DNA from: Cyclobacterium xiamenense
GTDB taxonomy: Bacteria; Bacteroidota; Bacteroidia; Cytophagales; Cyclobacteriaceae
Length of the DNA stretch: 64,000 bases
Assembly: GCF_009467825.1 (NCBI RefSeq)
Contig: NZ_WIOK01000001.1
Coordinates: forward strand, 248,001 to 312,000
Direction: 5' to 3'
In this document: positions 8,672 through 17,797 of the stretch, in pieces
How the letters are laid out: each line of letters opens with the position of its first letter
Numbering within the stretch: the stretch's first letter is position 1
The notes under the pieces: model-generated
Database searches by the model: none
What the model was told of the DNA's origin: nothing
Seen by the model: the letters and a program-made list of their open reading frames with translations, nothing else
Translations under genes and position numbers: made by a program

Positions 8672-11167
8672 CTATTCTAGTTCGCTCGCAGGCGGATGCT
8701 TCGTTACTTCTTTATGTTTAAGGTGTACGTCTCGTTGGGGGAAGGGGATTTCAATGTTTTCCCGGGCGAAGGCCAGGTATATTTCCCGCAGTACCTTGTT
8801 TTTTACCTGCAGCCATTGATCAAAATTGGCTACCCAGAATAAAATCCGGAATTCAACGGCGCTGTCCCCAAAATTGTGAACCAGAATATTGGGCACTGGA
8901 AAGGAAAGGATACCATCCTGAGCGATAATTTTTTCGATGATTGCATGCACCTTTTCCAGGTCGGAGCCATAGGCCACACCCACCAGTAATTCCACCCTAC
9001 GGCTTTTGTCAGATAAGGTCCAGTTTACGAGGTGTTGAGACAAAAGATCGCCGTTTGGAATGATCACTTCCGATCCATCGTAAGCTTGCAAGGTACTCGA
9101 GCGGATACCGACGTCCTTCACAATTCCCGAGCGGCCTCCTACTTCGATCACATCGCCGATTTGTATGGGGCGTTCGAACGCAAGAATGATTCCCGAAACC
9201 AGGTTATTGACGATCGTTTGCAAGCCAAAACCAATGCCGACACTGAGCGCACCCAAGACGATGGCTAACTTGTCCAGGGACAATCCCGACGCAGTGACAG
9301 CCAGGAAGAAGCCCAGTGTAAGGATGGCAAGCCGAATTAGCAGGATGGAAGACCCCAGCCGTTTGTTTCGCTGCTGCAGGTTTTGGCTATCGCGTATAGA
9401 GGCAAAATAGGCAATGTTTTTCGCTAACACGGACGAAATCCATATCAATAGAAAAAAAACGAGGATGCTTCCATAGGTGAAGCTCGTGTTTCCGATTGTA
9501 CGGGTCTCCTGAAGGAATGCAAGCACCAGATCCGCCAGCGCCTGGTTTACGGAAAAATTGACCAGCAGCAAATACAACCACATCAGCAGGGCCAGGAAAG
9601 AGAAAATCTTTTTCAACCGGCTGTAAATAGCCTGGTAGTTCAGGTAATTCGCATAGTCCTTTTGATTCTCCTTGCTCAGTTCGGATTGCAGGTAAATGGC
9701 CTCCATGAGCACCAGAACAAACACATACAGGGAAATGCCCTGCATGGTGCTCAGGGTAGAGGCAATACCTAGCAGTTTTCCCAGGCTAAACCTCCCGATA
9801 ATCTGACACCCAACAGCCAGAAGTTGCATGCCTATGAAAAAATAAACCAGGTAGGGTAAATTCACAGGAAATAGCTCTTGTTTTTCTTTGATTAGCTTTA
9901 ATAATCGGTACCCAATACCGATTCCCAAAATGGAAAAACCCATGAGGTACCATTTTTCCTGCTGGGCTAGTTGGGTGATTAAATTACTGGCCCCAAATAC
10001 AAAGAAAGACACCACCATCAGGTACCAAAGAAGCATGGATTGCCGGTCTAAGACGATTCGAATCAGGAAAGTCGTCACCAGTATACTCCCAAATAGAAAG
10101 CTAAGAATCAACAAGTAGGGAGGAAAGGAAAACAGGTAAGGGCCAATTGCAAGCAGAATCAGGGCCGCTCCCAGAAAGGGAGAATACCTCAGGTATTTGC
10201 TTCTGTCCAAAATAAGGTTGGAAAAATCTTTGGTTCGGTAAATCTTGCCGATCATGTTTCGGATGCCAAAATAAACCATAATGAAAATGACCACAACAAG
10301 CATTAGCCAACCGTATTTTGTTTCCAGGTAGTGCCGGAGGATAACCCGGTTGAGTATCAGGGTTTCCTCGATTACCTGCGAAAAAGGTTTTTCTGATGTG
10401 ATCGCGTGGCTTTGCCAAAGGTAGGGGCTATCTCTTTTCAAGAGGTCTCGCCTAAAACTTGTTTGCCGTGACCGAACCGATTCCAGCAATTCATTGAGTT
10501 GGATTTTTATGCCGGAAAGTTGCGTTTGAATACGGAGTCCAGCCATGCGTTTGGTGGCATACATACTGTCTACGGAGCTAAATCTTTGTTGCAGGATTTC
10601 TTTTTGCTCGAAGTATGCCTGCAGGCCATCGGTAACAACCAGGGATTTTTCTTGATCCAAAAATTCCTGAATACGATTCAATTTTTTTCCCAGCTCGATG
10701 AAGTCAATTGCCTTTGCATCGATTTGTTGCTGCCATTTGTTGACCTGCTGGTTGTAGCCGATGATCAGGTTTTCCAGTTCGTTGAGAAAACGTAAATTGA
10801 CGGTGCTTTGCTCCGCCAAGGATTGCTCCCGAATACGTTGCAGTACCAATTCAATCACAGGAATTTGGTTTTGCATGAATGCTGTATCCGGGGCTTTCAT
10901 CAAACCGGCCTTAATTTCTTGTACCGTGTTGAGAAATTGTTGGTTTTGTTGGATCCGTTGCTCGATGCTTATAGGCTTACGAACCGAGGAGTCCGCCAAA
11001 GTGACAGTATCGGAAGCTGCTTTCGGCAGGAGATAGAAGAGTTGGCTGCTGTTCTGCGCATTTGTCGTAGGCATAAACGCCATAAAAAGTAGCCAGACGG
11101 TTCCGATGAAGAGATAGGGTATGCCTTTTTTTGCACCTGTGGTGCTTGAGGGGAAGTTGGGTCTCAT
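8672..11167 (-). CDS. Large MscS-family mechanosensitive channel
   Basis: 831 residues from ATG 11167 (a TTG start 24 bp upstream is possible). A signal peptide (about 15-39) precedes a long coiled, glutamine-rich periplasmic domain (about 60-260), then a series of membrane helices (about 270-640), then the MscS core: pore helix with GALSVGIGFG starting near 639 and the beta domain with FERPIQIGD and PNGDL. The architecture resembles MscK/YbiO-type osmotic safety valves that release solutes under membrane tension. It is convergent with the symporter operon and divergent from degQ, with a 290-bp intergenic region upstream. The family call is firm; the gating ligand, if any, is unknown. Confidence 0.93.
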   Translation of the reverse strand: MRPNFPSSTTGAKKGIPYLFIGTVWLLFMAFMPTTNAQNSSQLFYLLPKAASDTVTLADSSVRKPISIEQRIQQNQQFLNTVQEIKAGLMKAPDTAFMQNQIPVIELVLQRIREQSLAEQSTVNLRFLNELENLIIGYNQQVNKWQQQIDAKAIDFIELGKKLNRIQEFLDQEKSLVVTDGLQAYFEQKEILQQRFSSVDSMYATKRMAGLRIQTQLSGIKIQLNELLESVRSRQTSFRRDLLKRDSPYLWQSHAITSEKPFSQVIEETLILNRVILRHYLETKYGWLMLVVVIFIMVYFGIRNMIGKIYRTKDFSNLILDRSKYLRYSPFLGAALILLAIGPYLFSFPPYLLILSFLFGSILVTTFLIRIVLDRQSMLLWYLMVVSFFVFGASNLITQLAQQEKWYLMGFSILGIGIGYRLLKLIKEKQELFPVNLPYLVYFFIGMQLLAVGCQIIGRFSLGKLLGIASTLSTMQGISLYVFVLVLMEAIYLQSELSKENQKDYANYLNYQAIYSRLKKIFSFLALLMWLYLLLVNFSVNQALADLVLAFLQETRTIGNTSFTYGSILVFFLLIWISSVLAKNIAYFASIRDSQNLQQRNKRLGSSILLIRLAILTLGFFLAVTASGLSLDKLAIVLGALSVGIGFGLQTIVNNLVSGIILAFERPIQIGDVIEVGGRSGIVKDVGIRSSTLQAYDGSEVIIPNGDLLSQHLVNWTLSDKSRRVELLVGVAYGSDLEKVHAIIEKIIAQDGILSFPVPNILVHNFGDSAVEFRILFWVANFDQWLQVKNKVLREIYLAFARENIEIPFPQRDVHLKHKEVTKHPPASELE

Positions 11168-11457
11168 TTTAAGAATTACATGGAAAACCAAACGGATTCA
11201 GATAATCGTCAAATAAATTTACTAGAAATTTGTCAGATCAGTCGATTTAATTTGAGAAGTTTTTTGTTTACTAAAAGAAGCACACCGATACATACCCCAT
11301 TGGTAACTGCTTTTTTGCCAGTGAGGTACAAAATCGGGGCGATTCGATGTTAATTGCTGTTAAAAACAGTTGTTTCTTGTGATGTGGCACTGTTTTGGAA
11401 GCAACTTATTCTGCATATTGTCGTGTATAATTGAGTAATCTAAAAGAAAGGTATACA
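11168..11457. promoter_or_regulatory. Divergent intergenic region between channel and degQ genes
   Basis: 290 bp between two divergent starts, AT-rich, without an open frame that resembles a protein. It must hold the promoters of both genes, but I see no clear TTG/TAnnTTTG pair. A purine-rich AGAAAGG lies about 9 bases upstream of the degQ ATG and may act as a weak ribosome binding site. Confidence 0.4.
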
Positions 11458-12939
11458 ATGAATAGAAAACAGTTTTTCCTGGGAATGGTCCTGGCCTCGC
11501 TAATCGGGGGTATGGTAGCCATACTGGGTGTGAGTTTGTTGCAAAACAATCAAGATTCATCCACCAATTTCACAGAGAAGCAAAATACGAGTCTTGTGAA
11601 CTGGCTGGCAGACGATCGGTTTGTCGTTCCAGAGGGGATTAATTTTGTAGCCTCGGCAGAGCAAGTGACCCCGGCTGTGGTTCACGTAAGGAGTACGGTT
11701 ACCATGGGGAGTCGTGAAAGCGGAGTGGATCCCCTGGAAGAATTCTTCGGTTTCCGTTCACCAAGAGGGGAAGCGCCGCCGAGAGAGGGCAGGAGTTCCG
11801 GCTCGGGAGCCATTATTTCCAGAGACGGGTACATTGTCACCAATAATCACGTTATCGAAAATGCATCCAAAGTGGACGTAACCTTAGAAGATAACCGGCG
11901 ATTTACGGCAAAGGTGATAGGAACGGACCCAACCACCGATTTGGCTTTATTGAAGATTGAGGCAAACAACCTCCCGTTCATTCCATTTGGAGATTCGGAC
12001 CAGGCAAAAATTGGGCAGTGGGTACTGGCGGTAGGAAATCCCTACGAGCTCAACTCTACCGTAACTGCCGGAATAATAAGCGCCAAGTCCAGAAACATCG
12101 GGATCCTCCGGGATGAAAGTGGTCTTCAGGTAGAGTCTTTTATTCAAACCGACGCTGCGGTGAATCCCGGTAATTCCGGTGGACCCTTGGTAAACCTGAA
12201 TGGGGAAATAATTGGTATCAATACGGCCATCGCATCCAGAACAGGTGGATTCAGCGGGTATTCCTTTGCAGTCCCCAGTTCGATAGCCAAAAAAGTGATG
12301 GATGATCTGCTGGAGTTTGGTGCTGTCCAAAGAGGCTTGTTAGGGGTCATCATCATGGATGTGAATGCCGATCTGGAGGAATTCATCGGAGAAGACGTAG
12401 GTGTGAACCGCGGCGTGTACATACGAGAGGTAAATGAAGGCAGTGGGGGAGAAGAAGCAGGCCTGCAAAAAGGTGATATCATTATCGGAGTGGATGGGTA
12501 CGATACGTTCACCACCTCCGCTCTCCAGGAAAGGGTCGCAAGAAAACGACCGGGAGATCAGGTAGAAGTGAAGTTTTTACGAGATGGCAAGGAAATGACC
12601 ACCAAGGCCACGTTGAAAAATATATCCGGTGATACCAAAGTAGTGATTAAAGAGCTACCGAAAACAACCGAGTTTGAAGGAGTGGTCTTTGAAGACCTGA
12701 GTGCCGGTATTAAAGAGCGACTTGAACTCGAAGGTGGCGCCTCTATCTCTGTCATTGATAACGAAACCTGGAGAGAAGCTGGCGTGAAGGAAGGGTTTAT
12801 CATCACCAAAATTGGCCGGGTAAAAATCCTGAAAGGAGAAGATGTGATCAATGCGCTCAAAAACTACAAAGGCGAAGAAGTGACCGTTTTGGGTGTTTAT
12901 CCCAATGGACAACGATCCTATTACGATTTGGACTTGTAA
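11458..12939 (+). CDS. degQ: DegP/DegQ (HtrA) family periplasmic serine protease
   Basis: 493 residues from ATG 11458; an in-frame TTG at 11431 is rejected because the hydrophobic signal anchor starts right after this ATG. The trypsin-like domain carries His131 (TNNHV), Asp161 (TTDLAL) and Ser240 (GNSGGP). Two PDZ domains follow (about 290-385 and 400-490). It acts in the periplasm as protease and chaperone for damaged envelope proteins. A glycine- and arginine-rich loop with PRGEAPPREG precedes the catalytic domain (loop LA position). It is monocistronic: a strong terminator follows within 60 bp. Bacteroidota usually carry this single Do-like protease. Confidence 0.95.
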   Translation: MNRKQFFLGMVLASLIGGMVAILGVSLLQNNQDSSTNFTEKQNTSLVNWLADDRFVVPEGINFVASAEQVTPAVVHVRSTVTMGSRESGVDPLEEFFGFRSPRGEAPPREGRSSGSGAIISRDGYIVTNNHVIENASKVDVTLEDNRRFTAKVIGTDPTTDLALLKIEANNLPFIPFGDSDQAKIGQWVLAVGNPYELNSTVTAGIISAKSRNIGILRDESGLQVESFIQTDAAVNPGNSGGPLVNLNGEIIGINTAIASRTGGFSGYSFAVPSSIAKKVMDDLLEFGAVQRGLLGVIIMDVNADLEEFIGEDVGVNRGVYIREVNEGSGGEEAGLQKGDIIIGVDGYDTFTTSALQERVARKRPGDQVEVKFLRDGKEMTTKATLKNISGDTKVVIKELPKTTEFEGVVFEDLSAGIKERLELEGGASISVIDNETWREAGVKEGFIITKIGRVKILKGEDVINALKNYKGEEVTVLGVYPNGQRSYYDLDL

Positions 12940-12961
12940 TTTTTGTATCGAAAAACGCAAG

Positions 12962-12998
12962 AAAGGTTACTCTCTAGGTAGAGTAGCCTTTTTTTTTT
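12962..12998 (+). terminator. Rho-independent terminator after degQ
   Basis: Inverted repeat GGTTACTCT / AGAGTAGCC (one G-T wobble) with a six-base loop, followed by ten T residues. It lies 23 bp after the degQ stop. Confidence 0.9.
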
Positions 12999-13139
12999 GG
13001 TTTACAGAAACTGGATAAACTTGTAACAAAAGAACCTCACTTACCAGCCAAAAAAGCTCAGTGGCTTTAACATGCACTGGGGTAGCCGAAAAAAAGGGAT
13101 ATATTTAAAGATCGTTGAAAAACCTTTAAATTTTCTATC

Positions 13140-15239
13140 ATGGTTTATTGGAGAATATATTTCGTTTTCGTTGCCTTTTCGTTTTTCTTGTATTCCTGTG
13201 AATTCAAAGGTACCAAGGAAGCTGAAAGCATGTATGGAGACAATTTACTCCATAAACTTGCCTACAATAACCCAGACCTGTTAGTGGATTTGGATGCGGG
13301 GTTCAAAGCCGTTCCGATGCCCATGGACTTTGATGGTGATGGGGACCTTGATTTGCTTATTTCAGAATCAGCTAGCTACACGGAATCCGGGATATTCTAC
13401 TTTGAAAACATCTCAGGAAATGTACCCATGCCCTTGTTCAGAAGGAGAATGAAGGTCTCATTTGAGCGGCGAAGGTTGGGAGATGATGGGGCGAGGTTTC
13501 AGGTATCCGACGTTCAAGGCCGTATTCATGTGCTAACACCAGATAGGGTAAGGGAAAAATTGTTAGTTTATAAAGATGTTCCTGAAAATGTGTTTTGGGA
13601 TGAAAATGAATTGATACTCCCCGAAGAAGGATACGATTACTTGCACAATTGCAAGACAGAATGGAAGCTTATCGATTTTGACGCAGACGGAGTTCATGAT
13701 TTGATGGCAGTGGCTACCAGGGATAGGCCCAGATCTTACCGTGGAAAGGTAGGAAAATTGGCGGAGAAAATCGAATACGTGACCAATGGAAAAAACCACG
13801 TCTTATTTTTTAAAAACAACGGAACAAATGACATCCCGGATTATGATAACCCCAAGCGACTAGTGAAATCGGATGGTTCCTCCCTCGCAGAAGGCCTTTC
13901 GCTCAAACCCATGTTTGTAGATTTTGATAACGACGGGGACTACGATTTTTTGAGCATAGGTAAAACTGAAGAGGATTTTGAAATTGAATGGAACAATGAT
14001 TTCATTATTTATTTTGAAAATACCGGTTCGGCGGCAGCTCATGAATTTTCGACCGGTAAGGTGCTGACGATTGATGATATTCCTATTCAATTCGAGTCCA
14101 GAGCTACCATGCATCTTGCCGCTGTGGATTGGAACAAGGATGGTTTTACAGATATCCTTGCGGGTGATGAGGACGGAAAAATATCCTATCTCAGGCATAC
14201 TGGAAATTTCAAAGATGGTTTACCTCAATTTGAAGCACCGGTATTTATTCAGCAGGAAGCCAAGTATGTAGATTTCGGTGCGCTGGTGGCACCAAGGGTT
14301 TTTGATTGGGATGGCGATGGACTGGATGATATCATTAGTGGAAATGGTGTTGGGCACATCGGGTTTATCAGAAACCTGGGAGGAAAAACACCATCCTGGG
14401 ATGCCCCCAAATTGTTGGAAGTGGATGGGAAGCCGATTCGGCTGATACAAAACGAGGCGCTCCCTGATACAGAGCCGCCTATATGGGGGTATTCTACCAT
14501 TGATGTGGGTTTTTGGGACGAAGATAACCTGCCAGATATTCTGGCAAATGAGCATAACGGGAATATTGTTTTCTTCAAAAATATTGGTACCAGGACTTCT
14601 CCGGTACTGGACTATCCGCAGCCCTTGCAGGTCATATGGGAAGGTGAGCCCCTGCGTCCGGCATGGGTGCCAGGAGTCGCCGATGGCAACGAGCTTCTTG
14701 CACCCTGGAGAACATCTCCGCTAATGATGGATGTTAACGAAGACGGCTTGAATGATTTGGTGATGCTGGATCACGAGGGGTTCCTGGCCGTTTACCCTCG
14801 TATAAAGGTGGAAGACCAATGGATGTTATCGCATCCACAACGGAACTTTGTCTACCCCGACGGTAGTCCCATACTTCTCAACCAGCGTCAGGGATCCAGT
14901 AGTGGTCGGTTGAAAATCACTTTTCATGATTGGGATGGAGACGGCCTGGAAGACTTGATCGTCTCCTCCAAACCGGCAGTGGACTGGATGAAGAACAAAG
15001 GAAAGAAGGATGGGAAAATCGTATTGGAGTACATGGGTCGGGTACTATCGCAAACGCTGATGGGGCACACCGATGGTCCGGTAGTGTCGGATTTCAACAA
15101 AGATGGCGTTCCTGATTTGCTGGTAGGGACAGAAACCGGGCAATTTTATTACTGGGAGCGGTCTGACTACAATATCACTTCTACCATGACCACTGTTGGA
15201 AGGCAGGGGCCCGCGAATTACCCGTATTTTAAGCGATAG
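13140..15239 (+). CDS. FG-GAP/VCBS repeat calcium-loop lipoprotein
   Basis: 699 residues. A short signal ending in the lipobox LYSC makes Cys20 the likely lipidated residue. The mature protein is a chain of FG-GAP/VCBS-like repeats with at least eight calcium loops of the D-x-D-x-DG-x-x-D type (for example DFDGDGDLD, DFDADGVHD, DFDNDGDYD, DWNKDGFTD, DWDGDGLDD, DVNEDGLND, DWDGDGLED, DFNKDGVPD), consistent with an integrin-alpha-like beta propeller. No catalytic motif was recognised. Such proteins are often surface ligand binders or accompany polysaccharide-degradation proteins. It is flanked by terminators or unrelated genes and seems to be transcribed alone. Function unknown. Confidence 0.82.
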   Translation: MVYWRIYFVFVAFSFFLYSCEFKGTKEAESMYGDNLLHKLAYNNPDLLVDLDAGFKAVPMPMDFDGDGDLDLLISESASYTESGIFYFENISGNVPMPLFRRRMKVSFERRRLGDDGARFQVSDVQGRIHVLTPDRVREKLLVYKDVPENVFWDENELILPEEGYDYLHNCKTEWKLIDFDADGVHDLMAVATRDRPRSYRGKVGKLAEKIEYVTNGKNHVLFFKNNGTNDIPDYDNPKRLVKSDGSSLAEGLSLKPMFVDFDNDGDYDFLSIGKTEEDFEIEWNNDFIIYFENTGSAAAHEFSTGKVLTIDDIPIQFESRATMHLAAVDWNKDGFTDILAGDEDGKISYLRHTGNFKDGLPQFEAPVFIQQEAKYVDFGALVAPRVFDWDGDGLDDIISGNGVGHIGFIRNLGGKTPSWDAPKLLEVDGKPIRLIQNEALPDTEPPIWGYSTIDVGFWDEDNLPDILANEHNGNIVFFKNIGTRTSPVLDYPQPLQVIWEGEPLRPAWVPGVADGNELLAPWRTSPLMMDVNEDGLNDLVMLDHEGFLAVYPRIKVEDQWMLSHPQRNFVYPDGSPILLNQRQGSSSGRLKITFHDWDGDGLEDLIVSSKPAVDWMKNKGKKDGKIVLEYMGRVLSQTLMGHTDGPVVSDFNKDGVPDLLVGTETGQFYYWERSDYNITSTMTTVGRQGPANYPYFKR

Positions 15240-15320
15240 TTGGATTTATCGGCTTCTATGCGATTAATTATCGGCGGAAAGAGGAGAAATGAAAGGACCT
15301 GTAGTCTTCCTAGAGCATCT

Positions 15321-15454
<134 letters not shown>

Positions 15455-15459
15455 AGTTG

Positions 15460-15534
15460 TGGGAGTTGAGGGATTCGAACCCCCGACCCTCTGCTTGTAA
15501 GGCAGATGCTCTGAACCAACTGAGCTAAACTCCC
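15460..15534 (-). tRNA. tRNA-Val (anticodon TAC)
   Basis: Reading the minus strand gives a 7-bp acceptor stem GGGAGTT/AACTCCC, a D-arm with TAGCTCAGTTGG, an anticodon stem TCTGC/GCAGA with loop CTTACAA (anticodon TAC, valine GTA codon), and the T-arm GGGTTCGAATCCC. The discriminator is A; CCA is not encoded, as is common in this phylum. It is transcribed alone and ends at its own terminator. Confidence 0.96.
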
Positions 15535-15710
15535 AATAAATCAATTCGCCAGTTGTATTTGGGGCATTAAAGTCCTGACGTTACCCTCCAGTTTAGGATA
15601 ATTTCCAATTCATTGTGGGAAATCTCTACCGCTCTTAACCAGATGGGAATGCAAATGTAGGATTAATTTTTTTCGGAGCAAACTCTAAGGCTTATTTTTT
15701 TTTCGGCGTA

Positions 15711-17543
15711 CTATTTTTCGCTTAGATTCACCGTCAAACCGCCCCGAGCCCATCTTCCTGGCATCTGTACGGTGCCTGCTTCAATATAGTCCGTGTTGCT
15801 AAGGTTGGATATTTCTGCAAAGAAACCGACTTTTTTTAATCGGTTAATATCAAGGCGTATGTCCAGCAGAAAGTAGGGATCAAGTTTCATTCGTTCAATG
15901 TAGCGGCTCTTTGCGGTTAGCTCGAGGTGTTCCTCGTAAGAGACTTGTAATCCGCCGATAAGTTGATGGCGGAGCGCATTTAGGGAATAGCGGGTTTCCT
16001 GTCCTTCCTGTTCCACCAGATTGGCATCGATGAAATTATAGCTTAGGGAGATCTCTTGCATTTTCACGGAGGAAGTGGACGAAGTAAATGCATATAACAG
16101 ACCGAGTTCCAGTCCCTGGAAAACTACTTCGTTGAAGTTTTGGGGCTGCCATGGGCTGTCGGTGTCCGGTCTGGCCCATTCAATCAGATTAGTGGTACGT
16201 CTGCTAAAGTAAACCATCTCCGCTTGAAGACCTTTTTTGAAAATCTTTATACCTCCCTCATAGCTTAGGGCTTTTTCGGGCTCCAGGTTTTCGTTCCCAA
16301 TATTGGTGGGACCGGAATAATAGAGGTCGGTGTAGGTAGGAATCCGGAAGCTGCTGCCAAAGTTTGCATAGGTACGCATCCAGGGACGCAGTTGGTAGCC
16401 AATTTCGGCTCCTGGAAAATGTTTCCATCCGTATTCGGAATAGTAATTTGAATACACTCCAGCCCGTATATCGCCCTTTTCTGCAAATTCCAGGCGATGT
16501 TCCAGAAACGCTCCCAAAAGCGTCCGGTCGCGTTTTCCGAGGTTATTGCTATCGATCTGCTCTTTTCTACCCTCCAAGCCCATACCGAGGGTACCAATAG
16601 CCAGTTCCCGGCGTCCATTGATTTCCAGGGCCATCACGTCGGTGCTGTGCTGGTTTTGAAAGAAATCGGGTTCGTTTCTTCGTAATCTAAACTCGTCCTG
16701 ATTTCTTCTCCAGTAGATACGGGTTTGAACGTACGATTGATCATGGTCAAACGTATGGCTTATCGCTGCCAGGGTTGTCTGTATGCTTTCCCATTGATCG
16801 GGAAAGGAGCTGGAATAAAATCCATTTGCCCCAAAATCCCGATTGGCATAGGCCACCATCGCTTTCACTTCCTGAAAGGGCGTCAGTGCCAGGCCTCCTT
16901 CGTAAAAAAGGTTAGTGACTGCGTAATCGGAATTGTACCAGTGTCCATCGCTTGCGTCGTGGGATACGGCCAGGTTTTGCTTTACTTTTCCCATAGGCAG
17001 ACCCAGTTGAAACGTTCCACCACGCATACCAAAATCACCTCCATACAGGTTGGCATGGAGATTATAGGTCTCTGGCAATTCGGTGATTACGTTGATCGCT
17101 CCGGCGTAGGCATTTTGTCCAAAAATCCGGGATGCGGGTCCTTTTAGTACGTCTATACGTCGGATTCCTGCCAAGGGGACGGGGATATTTACCATGTGGT
17201 GGCCCGTTTGCGGGTCGGATAGCTTAATCCCATTGATCAACATGAGCGTTTGTTCAAAAGACCCGCCGCGAATGCCGATATCCGCCTGGACCCCACCCAC
17301 GCCTCGCTGCCGAACATCTACGCCCGGCGTAAACGAGAGCATCTCCTGAAGACTTCTTGCTGGCGTGGTCTCGAGGGCTTTTCTATGTATGACGTGAATA
17401 TTCCGCGAACTTTTGGAAAAGGGGATCTCCATGCGGTTTTCTTTGATTAGGACCTCCTCTAACGTGAAGGATAGACTGTCCTCCTGCCCGAGAACGGGCA
17501 TGGCAAGTCCAATAAAAACAAACGTAAAAATGAAGTAATTCAT
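15711..17543 (-). CDS. TonB-dependent outer membrane receptor (BtuB-like size)
   Basis: 610 residues with a signal peptide (about 1-19). The plug domain (about 35-150) shows the usual sequence of motifs: FTPGVDVRQRG, GIRGGSFEQT, LINGIKLSD and VLKGPASRIFG with GAINVIT. The rest is a 22-strand barrel (about 160-610). It lacks the N-terminal carboxypeptidase-like domain and any SusD partner, so it resembles BtuB/siderophore receptors rather than glycan receptors. No cobalamin riboswitch is visible upstream, so the ligand is left open. The chain ends in Lys rather than the aromatic residue usual for barrel proteins. Divergent from the M1 peptidase gene. Confidence 0.9.
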   Translation of the reverse strand: MNYFIFTFVFIGLAMPVLGQEDSLSFTLEEVLIKENRMEIPFSKSSRNIHVIHRKALETTPARSLQEMLSFTPGVDVRQRGVGGVQADIGIRGGSFEQTLMLINGIKLSDPQTGHHMVNIPVPLAGIRRIDVLKGPASRIFGQNAYAGAINVITELPETYNLHANLYGGDFGMRGGTFQLGLPMGKVKQNLAVSHDASDGHWYNSDYAVTNLFYEGGLALTPFQEVKAMVAYANRDFGANGFYSSSFPDQWESIQTTLAAISHTFDHDQSYVQTRIYWRRNQDEFRLRRNEPDFFQNQHSTDVMALEINGRRELAIGTLGMGLEGRKEQIDSNNLGKRDRTLLGAFLEHRLEFAEKGDIRAGVYSNYYSEYGWKHFPGAEIGYQLRPWMRTYANFGSSFRIPTYTDLYYSGPTNIGNENLEPEKALSYEGGIKIFKKGLQAEMVYFSRRTTNLIEWARPDTDSPWQPQNFNEVVFQGLELGLLYAFTSSTSSVKMQEISLSYNFIDANLVEQEGQETRYSLNALRHQLIGGLQVSYEEHLELTAKSRYIERMKLDPYFLLDIRLDINRLKKVGFFAEISNLSNTDYIEAGTVQMPGRWARGGLTVNLSEK

Positions 17544-17797
17544 GACGGGTAGTAGGTTAGGTAGGTCAAAGTACCTCCCAAAAAATCAAAAATCCAAGTC
17601 CGAAAAAGAAAGGTATTTTTTTGCGCGACAGGATCATCTGTAATAAAATCGGAAATAAACAAAAAATTTCCAAGCTATATTTTTTCTATATTAGAAGAAA
17701 GGTGGGTTTTATTCGTATTCAACCGCCGTATGCTTCTTGATCGGTTCCGTTCTTTTTATTTGGTTATTTCTGTTAAATTAGCAAAAAAGAAAAAAAT
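17544..17797. promoter_or_regulatory. Divergent promoter region, receptor / M1 peptidase
   Basis: 254 bp, AT-rich. Upstream of the receptor on the minus strand a TACTTTG resembles a -7 element, with a TTG 21 bases further upstream. No riboswitch core, Fur box or convincing operator was seen. Confidence 0.35.

Noticed and set aside
11431-11457. TTG start adding nine residues to DegQ
   Set aside because: The signal anchor begins at ATG 11458; TTG is weak and unnecessary.
17544-17797. Cobalamin riboswitch upstream of the BtuB-like receptor
   Set aside because: No B12-box or matching core helices on the minus strand; the region is simply AT-rich.
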